From assembly GCF_035222375.1 (NCBI RefSeq), contig NC_085890.1, positions 2,294,001 through 2,358,000 on the forward strand: a stretch of DNA of 64,000 nt, in the 5' to 3' direction. The notes below the pieces were generated by a model. The model made no database searches, was not told the DNA's origin, and saw only the letters and a program-made list of their open reading frames with translations. Below, in pieces: positions 20,321-29,428 of the stretch; positions within the stretch are counted from its first letter, which is position 1; the number at the start of each line of letters is the position of its first letter. The DNA comes from Podospora pseudocomata (lineage: Eukaryota > Ascomycota > Sordariomycetes > Sordariales > Podosporaceae). The position numbers and the translations under genes were made by a program.

Positions 20321-20575
20321 ATGGACAAGAACAAGAACTCTGGTATCACTGGCGCCGGCAAGGTTGTCACCTCAACTATCGGTAACACAGTCGGCGGCTT
20401 GACAAACACGGTTGGCGGCGTCGTCGGTGCTGCATCTCGCGGCATCAGGGAGACAGTGACGGGTGCCACTGGAGGTCTTGGAAAGCCCCTTGGGGATGGC
20501 GTTACCAACATTGGAACTGGTGTCGAAGGTGGCGCTGCCTCTGTCGCAAAAGGCGTCAAGGATGCTGGCGAGTGA
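20321..20575 (+). CDS. Small Gly/Thr/Val-rich amphipathic protein
   Basis: The 84-codon frame is preceded by an A/C-rich leader ending CACAACCACCATGG, a good fungal start context. The protein is MDKNKNSGITGAGK and then repeated TVGG/NTVGG units (GNTVGGLTNTVGG) and GLGKPLGDGVTNIGTG. It has no cysteine, signal peptide or obvious membrane helix. The spacing of Val/Ile/Leu among Gly and Thr suggests amphipathic segments, as in fungal stress or conidiation small proteins; the role is inferred. It is a Gly-rich cousin in style, not in sequence, of the gene at 12390-12768. Confidence 0.75.
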   Translation: MDKNKNSGITGAGKVVTSTIGNTVGGLTNTVGGVVGAASRGIRETVTGATGGLGKPLGDGVTNIGTGVEGGAASVAKGVKDAGE

Positions 20576-20814
20576 AAGACAAACCGATAAGGGGGGTAAT
20601 GGGTGACGAAAATAGCGAGTTTGCTTCTCATGTTGTACTATTTGAATCGTTTGGTGTCTGCCGGTGATGGAATAGGATGTCTAGGATGGGACGGGAGTTG
20701 ACGGATTTCGGACTCGGAACGGATGAGATGGGGGTTCATGATAATCGGGTTGAAGGCAGGCCAGAAATCTTCGAAAAACATTCAGGGTACATCGGGGTGC
20801 ATCAGGGTGCAACA

Positions 20815-22604
20815 TCATTCTCCGTCCTTTCGGTTTGAACCCAGTCTCAAAATCTCTTGGCCAGACTTTTGCTTTTCTTGCTGGAAACGGTGGTCAGTGA
20901 TGTGTTCCTGATCCATACTGTATTCCTTGATTGTAAACTGTGACAACATGGTCACGCCTGCCAGACCGCACATGGTCGCCCAGATAACTTGGAAAGTACG
21001 GACAAGGGCGCCTCTCAACGCCATTACCACCGGGGACCCCGAGGGCATGTTCTTCATCATGGATGCCAGCGGTACGGCTCCAATATTTGCAATGGCTGGT
21101 GGCAGCAGCGAGGCAATTTCTGGTTGCTGGAGTTCCGCCTGCATGTGATTTTCTAGAATCGATCCACCGATGGCCACGCCGACCGCTTGTCCGAACGAGC
21201 GGAAGAAGAGAACCAGCGTTGCGGCCGTGGCCACGTCTGCGGGCGGGACCGAGGCTTGCAGCGCGAGCGTGATGGACGGGAATAGGATCCCCATGCCCAG
21301 CCCGGACACGGCAGTGAGGAAGATCCACGCCGGAATGCTGGTGTCGGCGCCCAAGAGTATCAGGAGCCCACAGCCCAAGGTTGCCAGCACCCAACCGGTC
21401 CAGACAGCCCAGCGGTAGCGGCCGGTCTTGGACACGACCACGCCGACGAAGATGGCGCATGGAACTACCGTCGCGGTCTGAGCGAGGGCGGCGACGCCTG
21501 CAATGAGCGGGCTGTAGCCCAGGACGGCTTGGAAATACTCGGGCATGTAGTACACGAGAGAGTAGAGGATGAGCCCGTGAACGAAGCTGCCGGCGTATAC
21601 TGCTGTTGTTGAGTAGTTCCGGAATATGTAGACGGGGATGAAGGGCGTGGACGTGCCGTAGCACTCAAACACAGCAACACCCGCCATGCCCGCAGCACCA
21701 AGACACAGGGGGACGAGCGTGTGCCAGCTGCTCCAGGGAAACTGCGAACCCCCCAGAGTCACCGATACAAGGAAAGCCGTGACGGAGGCGATGAAGAGGG
21801 TCGAGCCGAAGTAGTCCAGGTTCCGCAGCCTGGCCGTGGTGTCACCGCTCGGCCGGGTAAGCTTCAAAAAGAAGCCAATGCCAATCAAGCCGAGTCCGAC
21901 GACGGGAAGGTTGAGCCTGCCGAGTACAAAGGTGAGCATGTAGTTAAGTACACAGGGCCATGTACGAGCGCAGCTCACCAGAATATCCATCGCCACTGGC
22001 CTGCTTCAGCACAAGCACCACCAATAATGGGTCCGGTAGTGCTGCCCACGGCCCAGATGGAGCTGATCAAGGCATAAACACGAGCGCGCTCCCTAAGAGG
22101 CGCCAGATCGGTCACCAACACGGTGGTGAGACCAAGCACTCCGCCGCCGCCGAGCCCCTGAACGGTCCGGCCGGCGATCATGACAGTAAAGTTTTGGGAG
22201 ACGGCACAAACCACGGAGCCGGCCGCAAAGATGACCAACGCCAGCATCAGAACGGGACGGCGGCCAAAGACGTCGCTCAGGGATACCCAGAGGAGCAACA
22301 CGACGGTGCAGGCGAGTAGGTAGGATGTCCCGGCCCAGAAGGCCTCGGTCTGTGTGTTGCCATCGCCGCCGATGGCCGCGGATATTGCCTGTCCATGTTG
22401 TGTCAGCCCGGTGTTCACATCGTTTCTACTTGTGGGGGAGAGGTCGGAACGCACCGGCAGGGCGACAGAGAGGGATGTGGCGTCCAAGGCTGCGGCGAGA
22501 TTGGTCAGGGCTATGGCCCAGAAGGCAAGCCAGAAATGGAGCCCCGGCCCACGCCGAGTGTCGGCCCTGTCGGGCTCATTCACGTTGGTGTCGACGCTGG
22601 CCAT
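20815..22604 (-). CDS. MFS drug-efflux-type transporter (14-TM DHA2 style)
   Basis: There are three exons: 22604-22455, 22388-21979 and 21916-20815. They are separated by a 66-bp intron (GTGCGT..CAG) that happens to stay open in frame, and a 62-bp intron. The product begins MASVDTNVNEPDRAD, and its first helix carries LAAALDATSLSVALP. Motif A is SDVFGRRPVL, motif C-like glycines are in GSTTGPIIGGACAEAG, and WRWIFW precedes helix 7 as in the DHA2 family. Around thirteen or fourteen hydrophobic segments follow, ending in a hydrophilic, charged tail. It is the exporter of the neighbouring cluster by position. It is divergent to the P450 across a 596-bp promoter that holds two copies of a 12-bp palindrome. 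Confidence 0.9.
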
Positions 22605-23200
22605 TTGGGAAGACTGCCACGCCGCGTGAGGTTAGGCAGAGGGTTCCAGAAAGGATCGGAGCGAGCCAGAGCAGGCGATGGTCTCTTGTACGCCTCACTG
22701 GGTTTATTCACAGGAAAGCACGCTCGTCGGCAGCAGGATCCCAGGCAAGGGCAACGCGGAACTAGACTCCCGGCGGGTAAAATTGCCCTGCCTTACATTT
22801 GCTTCAGTCGAAAAGTCATACCGGTGGGCCACTGCATCCACGCACGATAAGTCACCAGTCGAGCGGGCGTCATCGCAGTCCCGACTCGGCCGTATCAGCG
22901 ACCCACTTTGGATCGGAAGTCCGATGTTGACACATGTTCGGAAGTCCGACCGCTTAGCGCTGACATCTTCCTGCCGACCTATGGACGGAAGCCGGGGCCG
23001 AAATTCTGCCTGTCCACGGCAATTTGGCCGCCGGGCGGCTTCCGGCATCGCTGCGGATGTTGTCGTCCCTTACTTGGACTTCAAACCTGTTGGAAGGCCC
23101 AGACCATGCCGCATGCCCGAGCCCCTGGCATCGACACATTTGCTGTCTTGGTCTCTCGACTGTCATCAGAATCCTCTGCACTTACCCAACAAGACTTTAG
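22605..23200. promoter_or_regulatory. Bidirectional promoter, MFS transporter / P450, with two TCGG-N4-CCGA sites
   Basis: TCGGAAGTCCGA occurs at 22913-22924 and again, identically, at 22938-22949, 25 bp apart. Each is a perfect palindrome of CGG-type half sites, as bound by Zn2Cys6 dimers. The same arrangement with another spacer occurs at 28976-28987, between the two PKS genes. The likely ligand is the cluster regulator at 38560-39765 (inference). Confidence 0.7.
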
Positions 23201-24915
23201 ATGAACCGAAACGACATCGAGATGCCATACCCAACCTACTACTACGTTGCCATTCTTTCTATAGCTGCTCTCTTCACCCGCTCGCTCTATGTACGAAGTA
23301 GTCTCTTCCAGCGCAAGCGGCGCTTCGCCCGCAAGCACGGCTGCGCGCCTGTGACGCGAGCGCGGGCGTGGGATCCCCTGCTTGGTCTCGACCATTTCGT
23401 CCGCCTAGGGAAGGCTGCCGCGCAGCGCCGGTACCTGGAATACTGGCGGAAGAACATGTTCGGGAGGTACGGCAACACGTTCGAGATCAACCTCATGGGC
23501 CAGCGCCTGCTCTTCACCAACGAGCCGCGCAACATCCAGGCGGTGCTGGTGACGCAGTTCCCTGACTTTGACATCGGCCAGCGGCGGCGCGACAACTCGG
23601 CCCAGCTGTTAGGCGTGGGCGTCTTCAACGCCGACGGTCCCACGTGGGAGCACGCTCGCGCTACCCTGCGTCCAAACCTCACGCGGGCTCAGGTGGCCGA
23701 CTTGCAACTCTTTGAGAAGCATGTCGGCGTATGGATGGCGGCCCTGCCCAAGGATGACCAGGCGGTGGATATGCAGGAATGGGCTTTCCGATTTGTAAGC
23801 TGTCGATGGACAATGCACTCGAATTCATCTCGGCACGTCCTTTGCTAACATTGGCCACAGACTTTGGACGTGGGAACCGAATTCCTGCTCGGCACATCTT
23901 CCGGCGTACTTGATCCCCAAGCCACGGCGTTGGGCCGCCGCTTTGCCTGGGCCTTTAACCTCGGGGTGGACGGAGTGGCGCAGAAAATCCGCCTCGGAAG
24001 CCTGGCACCGCTCTACTACAATGCCGACTACGGAAAGGCCTGCAAGATGGTGCACGAATATGTCGACCCCATCGTGCTTGCAGCGATCGAAGCAACCCAG
24101 AAGACCGGGTCTGAACAACACAGCAACGTCGGAGACGAAAAGCGGTACACCTTCCTTGCCGCTCTCGCCAGCGAGGGTATCAGCCCGAAGAAGATACGTG
24201 ACCATGTATTGAACATACGTAAGTAGCACTTAAAGGGCATCTGCGTGTTTATTTGGAATTGTCCGACCTGACCAACCTCTCAGTCATTGCTGCGCGCGAT
24301 ACATCGGCCTGTCTTATGAGTGCCGCCTTCTTCGAGCTCGCAAGACAGCCCGCCATCCAAGCCAAGCTCCGAGCCGAGGTCGACAGACAGCTCGAAGGAC
24401 GGCTCCCCCGCTACGACGACCTCAAAGACATGACCTACCTCAACTGGTTCATCAAGGAGGCCCTGCGCCTGTACCCCCCAATCCCCATGAACATCCGCGT
24501 AGCGAACAAGGACACGATCCTCCCCGTGGGCGGCGGTCCCGACGGCTCGGCGCCCATCTTCGTCCCCGCGGGCCAGGAGGTCGTGTACCAAATCTTCTCG
24601 ACACACCGGCGGAGGGATCTTTGGGGCGAGGACGCCGACCAGTTCCGCCCGGAGCGGTGGGAGACGATCCGCCCGCACTTCCAGTACCTGCCCTTCAACG
24701 GGGGTCCCCGCATATGCCCTGGCCAGCAGTTTGCGCTGCTGGAAACGAGCTTTGTCCTCGTGCGGTTCCTGCAGGAGTACTCGCGGCTCGAGGCGCCCGC
24801 AACCTCGCAGCAGCCCTGGACCGAGAATTACACCTTGACCTGTTCGGTGGGACAGGGTTCGTGGGTGAAGCTGACGAAGAGGGGAGGTGAAAAGGGGTCA
24901 GAAGTCTCAGCTTAA
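23201..24915 (+). CDS. Cytochrome P450 monooxygenase (CYP52/CYP63-like)
   Basis: There are three exons: 23201-23794, 23861-24218 and 24284-24915. The introns are 66 and 65 bp, and the product is 527 residues. An N-terminal membrane anchor ([19 protein letters not shown]) is followed by a basic stop-transfer stretch. The I helix reads AARDTSA, the ExxR is KEALR and the PERF region FRPERW. The haem loop is [14 protein letters not shown] with its cysteine ligand. The overall pattern matches the fatty-acid/alkane hydroxylase-like fungal P450s, which fits an alkyl chain substrate made by the neighbouring PKS. It would be anchored in the ER. Start choice: the ATG at 23201 gives a complete anchor; MPYPTYYY (23222) is an alternative. 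Confidence 0.9.
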
Positions 24916-25098
24916 TTTGGTAGTCTCGTAGCCAACAGAAGTGTAGTTGATGCAGCTTAACAAGGCCAGCATTAGCTAGACTACTGCTTAGAACAGAATG
25001 GAGTGTATTAGGAGGGACATTTGCTGGCGGACCTCCATAACGAACGGCCATGCACGGTGATGATAATCAAAAGGGCTTAGATACATTCAATTATCTGT

Positions 25099-25166
25099 GA
25101 TTATGCTCAAGTTACATTCGCAGCTCTTATCTGATTATGCTCAAGTTACATTCGCAACTCTTATCT
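25099..25166 (+). repeat. 34-bp tandem duplication
   Basis: Two adjacent 34-bp copies, 25099-25132 and 25133-25166, beginning GATTATGCTCAAGTTACATT, differ at one base. They lie in the 3' flank between the P450 and the small membrane protein. The rest of 24916-25259 shows nothing else. Confidence 0.85.
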
Positions 25167-25259
25167 GCAGGGCCAAGTGCAGTGCAAAGAGATGGAGAGT
25201 CGCCCCAGGCTAAGTACTTGGGCCGGCAGGCCAAGCATCACCGACAACCGGTCAGTCCT

Positions 25260-25676
25260 TCAAGCCCCTTTGTTGTCTCCAAAGACTGCCACCGCGAGGA
25301 AAGCGGCAAGACCCAGCGAGTGCAACACCAGATGCACAGCCGGCCCTCCCAACGCGGCGCCTTGTCCTTCGCTGTCGCCTTCTACCTTATATTGTAGACG
25401 CGCGAGAGCACGATGGATGGGCCAGGCGTGATAAGTGCCTAGAGCCGCAGCGAGAAGCCTCGTGGCGCCCGTGCCGCAAGAGGGTGGCTGGTGGTGGAAG
25501 ATGGCGACCAGACAGACGAGGTTTGTTGAGAGGAGAAGCCCGCCGTACTGGCGCAAAATCAGCTTCGCAGCCGCGGAGCAGTCGGGCAGTTGTTGTTCCG
25601 GCCGGAAGATGAAGGACGCGGCTGCGGCTGTCTCGATGAGAAGATGGAAGACGAATGGAAGGGTTTGGGAGGCCAT
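25260..25676 (-). CDS. Small integral membrane protein, cluster member
   Basis: I chose the ATG at 25676 (MASQTLPFVFHLLIETAA), giving 138 residues. The upstream ATG at 25814 would overlap the end of the next gene and adds a Pro/Ser-rich stretch. About four hydrophobic segments are visible: FVFHLLIETAAAASFIF, YGGLLLSTNLVCLVAIF, LLAAALGTYHAW and VHLVLHSLGLAAFLAVAVF. Conserved-looking His residues occur in or beside helices. I do not recognise a family with certainty. Small four-helix proteins do accompany fungal PKS clusters, some as cyclases or oxygenases, but a catalytic role here is conjecture. Its 5' end nearly abuts the DUF829 gene on the same strand. Confidence 0.55.
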   Translation of the reverse strand: MASQTLPFVFHLLIETAAAASFIFRPEQQLPDCSAAAKLILRQYGGLLLSTNLVCLVAIFHHQPPSCGTGATRLLAAALGTYHAWPIHRALARLQYKVEGDSEGQGAALGGPAVHLVLHSLGLAAFLAVAVFGDNKGA

Positions 25677-25794
25677 GGCGTCTGGGCAGGACGGGGGTTG
25701 GAAGGGTGGGACAGCAGTGGTGCGGGTTGCCAGACCGGATATTGAGGGTGCAGGCGACCCGGACATACGAGACACAAGACAGCCTAGTCTCCCT

Positions 25795-26787
25795 TCACAG
25801 CTTTGACTCGCCATTTAGTTGTGGCAGAGACTCCCCCATCCAGCAGCCTTGGATGGCATGCCAATATTTGGTAGCGTCCTCGGTGACGAGTGCACAGTGG
25901 GGTGCCTCTCGGAAGAGCACAAGCCCAACCTCACATCCAGCTTCTCGCGCGAGCTGGGCATGGGATTGAACGTCAGCGGGTCCCACCATGCGGTCAGCAC
26001 GGGAGAAGAGATAGAGCCGACGGGCGGCGGTGCCGAACAGGGTTGGCTTGTTCAGCTCACGCCGCATATCGTTGACTGAGGACATGAAGCCGGCCTTTTG
26101 CAGCGCCGTGATGGTGGCCACAGCCGCGAATACGGCAGCCGTGCCGAGCGCTCGGATGGGAGCCGAGCTGGTAGCGGGCAGTGACAAAGCCGCCGCATTG
26201 AAGGCCTTGGCGAATGAAGTGTCGCCCGGGCAGCAGTCGAAGACAATCTGGCGCAGGTGGTCGCACAGAAGAGTGCCGGCCACCTCGGATATGGACAGGG
26301 CCAGTTGTATGGCCGTATTGCAGCCGCCGTGGGAAAACATGTGGAGCAGGGCCTGAGGAATGACAGGATTGGTGGTGCTGGACTCGGTAGTCCGAGTTGT
26401 CGTCGGCGGCGGCTGCAACGCCTTGATGATGGCGTCTCGGGCTGGCCGCAGCCGAGAACGGACGGCCGCAAACGAGCGAGCCGAGATATCGGTCAAGACT
26501 GTACGGACCAAGACAAGGGTCGCATCGGGAAATGCTTTCCGGTAGCCCTCGACGTATTTGGCGACCCGTGGCGTGGTCGCGCCCCCAAGCCACGTGCAGA
26601 GAATGATCAGGGATGGCGGCGGGCATCCGCTGGCGCTGCCACTGCCACTGATCTTGTCGTGTGCCGCTGACGGGACACTGGGTTCAAACAGGAAAATGTT
26701 GTTGCCCAGAGGCACCAATGGAGTTGGAGGTGTTGGCAGTGGTCCCTCTGGGCTGCCGTCTTCGCCCTCCGTGTGCGGGAGTGTCAT
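25795..26787 (-). CDS. DUF829 / TMEM53 / PaxU-like alpha/beta hydrolase
   Basis: An intact single-exon frame of 330 residues. After a Pro-rich head the fold begins with SLIILCTWLGGATTPRVAKY, the typical first strand and oxyanion loop of the DUF829 family. The nucleophile elbow is MFSHGGCNTA, with Ser in SHGG. The acid is probably Asp in FSRADRMVG, and the histidine is in APHCALVTED. PaxU-like proteins occur in fungal metabolite clusters with poorly defined roles. In this cluster the HR-PKS has no thioesterase, so an acyl-releasing or ester-handling function is conceivable. It is co-directional with the type III PKS. Confidence 0.85.
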   Translation of the reverse strand: MTLPHTEGEDGSPEGPLPTPPTPLVPLGNNIFLFEPSVPSAAHDKISGSGSASGCPPPSLIILCTWLGGATTPRVAKYVEGYRKAFPDATLVLVRTVLTDISARSFAAVRSRLRPARDAIIKALQPPPTTTRTTESSTTNPVIPQALLHMFSHGGCNTAIQLALSISEVAGTLLCDHLRQIVFDCCPGDTSFAKAFNAAALSLPATSSAPIRALGTAAVFAAVATITALQKAGFMSSVNDMRRELNKPTLFGTAARRLYLFSRADRMVGPADVQSHAQLAREAGCEVGLVLFREAPHCALVTEDATKYWHAIQGCWMGESLPQLNGESKL

Positions 26788-27317
26788 GGCTGTTGTGGCA
26801 CGCCGGCTGGGATGGTTGACGGTTGATGGCTGATGGATGTGTAAGGGAATAATCGCGAGTCTATGAGTGTGTGTGCAGTGGATGTTTTTGTTTGTTGGAG
26901 CTATTCTTAATTACCGGCCTTGATGATGTTTGGTCCTCAACAAAAGACCCGAACCCTAACCCTAGCCACAACCCTAAGGCCTCAACAAAAAGACCTGAAG
27001 CATGTAGATCAGACTCTGCAGAATACCTTCCTCATTCGTTGACTCGGCGATCGATTGGTCACTGTCGTAAACCCATAACACGTTTGGCTTCGTTTTAAAG
27101 CAGAACGTGACGTATTAGGTGTCGAATGGTACTAAGAGTGACTACCTACTAATGGTGGTATTTCAAGTAACTACCAGGTAGCGATTTCATTTGGTAACCG
27201 GGCCGGATACAAGTGACACTGAGTAGTACGGACTGCAAGCGTGTAAGTCGGTCTTTGATTCCTCCTACACACAATTGCTGGGTAGATAACTAGTGCTCGC
27301 AAGTATGTCCATATCAT
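26788..27317. other. Intergenic between PaxU-like gene and type III PKS, with telomere-like repeat
   Basis: Three CCCTAA/CCCTAG units lie at about 26952-26977. No gene and no TCGG-N4-CCGA site are seen. It serves as the 5' flank of the minus-strand hydrolase gene. Confidence 0.5.
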
Positions 27318-28657
27318 TCAAACACCGTCGCCCGCCCGGCACCGTTTGAGTAAAGACATTTCAATAGCCAAGCCAGGGCCAAAAGATGTCGCAACAACAT
27401 GATCCTTGCCGCGGCCCATCTTCCGCAGCAGGTCCAGCACTGCCAATACAGTTGGACTGGATGAGTTGCCCCGTGTCCTGTATATCTCCCGAGTAGCCCG
27501 CAGCTGTTCGCTGGTCAAATCCAGCATCTCCTGCGCCCCTTGGATGATGGCCTCTCCGCCCGGGTGCAGAGCCCAGTCGAAGTCGGCCACATCGAGACTC
27601 TTCAGCCCCGTCTTCTCCCGAAACCCCGGCAGCAAGTCCCTGAACATGGGCCCGATGGCCGTCTTGGTAAATGAGGGCACATCACGGGTCAACACAGTAC
27701 GGAACCCGGTGCCTTCGGCGTAGAAGGCCATGTGCTGCATCGTGTCCGGGATAGTCGCGTTGTCCCACTCGAGCAGCTGGAATAGCGGCTCAGCCCAACC
27801 CGAGTCCCTGCCGCCGTCGTCGTCACCGGCGTCGTCCTGCGGTAACAGCAGCCCGGCGTCGTTGCAAAGCACAAACGCGGCGGCGCCATCGGCAAACAAC
27901 ACGCCCGCGATGCTCACGTCGGCCGGGTCTGCGCAAGCCGCAGCCTCGGCCAGGTCGTGCCGCACGTTGGGCGTGCACAGCTCACACGCGAAGGCCAGCA
28001 CACGCGCCGGCTTGCCCCGGGACGCGGCGCCGCTGGCGACCTGAGCCGCCGCGCGCATGATGGCCAGCCCGCCGGCGCAGCCCACGCCGTGCAGCAGCAT
28101 GCGGTCGACCGTGTGCGGCAGGCCAAGGCGGCGCGCCACTAGAAGGTCGTAGCCCGGGTTGCCCTGGTTCGTGCAGGTCACGGCGATGGTGTGCGTGATG
28201 TCGCAGGGACGGCCGCCCCATTCTTTCAGCGCCTTGCGGCATGCCTGCGCGGCGAGGTCGACGCCTGCCCGGCGGTAGAATTTGTCCAGATCGGCAAGGG
28301 TTGGGGCCTCCGGGCGGCTGGCGAAACCGGTTTGGTAGTCCCCGATGGAGGCGCGCGTGTCGATGCCACTTGTTTTGTTGATCTGGAGGAGCTTTTTCAA
28401 ACTATTGCCAACCACAGCATGTCAGCACGGCTCAGAAGCGACAGAGTCAAGCGGGGAATGGATTCGACCTGCACCACTTACCCTGGCTTCTCCACGTCAA
28501 AGAACCTCTTCGCAAACTCATCCAACTTCTCTGGCCCTAGGAGATATGGAGGATATTGAGAGGCAATCCCCGTGATCCAAAGTCCTGGCATTGGCGGCGT
28601 GGCATGGGTGCCGTTGGCCCCATTCGTTTCACTCTTTTCACCCATCTGAGGTGGCAT
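27318..28657 (-). CDS. Type III polyketide synthase (chalcone-synthase-like)
   Basis: Two exons, 28657-28482 and 28401-27318, are joined across an 80-bp GTAAGT..ATAG intron in phase, giving 419 residues. The ATG at 28657 (MPPQMGEKSETNG) is the first in frame. The catalytic triad is visible: Cys167 in LLHGVGCAGGLAIM, His338 in WALHPGGEAII and Asn371 in RTRGNSSSPTVL. GxGPG near the C-terminus appears as FGPGLAIEM. Fungal enzymes of this class extend fatty-acyl or polyketide-acyl starters with malonyl-CoA to pyrones, resorcinols or resorcylic acids. The gene is divergent to the HR-PKS, so the starter may be supplied by that enzyme. Confidence 0.93.
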
Positions 28658-29428
28658 CACTGCAATGCCGAGACTGTCTGTGGAGTGCGATGGAATTGAC
28701 GAGGCGCGTTAGAGATGTTGATGTTGGTAGCTTGGGAGGCGTATCGTCTTTAGGGACAGTTATGAGTGCAAATACCTGCAGGTCATTAGCAGTATTAGGC
28801 AAGCAGTTCGCAACTGAGTCTGCTGGCGTTGGACCACTAACAGAATGGCCGCTGTGATGCCCAGGAATCCCGTCCGTCCGGAGGAGCCAGCACACCATCA
28901 CGCCCGGCAGACTGGCTGTTTCGGTGCTGAGTGGAACAGCCGAACAGGCAACAATCTGACAAAGTCGGTGCCGTATCGGTGATCCGACTTATCGGTCTGT
29001 TGGCTGCGGGTTGTGGTTTGCGGATTCCCGACGCGTGTCTGCGGCGTGCTGCGTCAGAATCATGAAGCGTCCTTTCGACACCGATGGGCTTACCGAAGTC
29101 TACGGAGGATTGCCGGGTGCACCAAGATGAATATGCCACGTGCAAGCGTGACGTCCGGCCTCGCTGGGTTCGGAAGCCGGATTAGGGGAACAGACCAAAG
29201 GAGACATCCCGAGACGACGGATGCCACTATAAGGCTATTGATATTAATGCCATGTCTGGTATGTAGACGGGAGACTCTAGGCTGCTGCTTACTTGACTCT
29301 TTTGTTTAGCGTTCCGTACCTTGCACATTCGTCGGAGCTTTGTAACTCTTGCCTTACTACTACACAGCCTAGCAGTTACTTAGCACTCGTCGCCATACCT
29401 TCGCTTCTCGGTGCTTTCCACAGGAGCC
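28658..29428. promoter_or_regulatory. Bidirectional promoter, type III PKS / HR-PKS, with TCGG-N4-CCGA site
   Basis: TCGGTGATCCGA at 28976-28987 is a perfect-arm match to the two sites in the MFS/P450 promoter. A degenerate version, TCGGAAGCCGGA, lies near 29169-29181. A TATA-like TATAAGG at 29228-29234 is about 195 bp before the HR-PKS start codon. Confidence 0.65.

Noticed and set aside
27042-27054. TCGGCGATCGAT as a fourth regulator site
   Set aside because: The right arm does not match CCGA, so it does not fit the palindrome.
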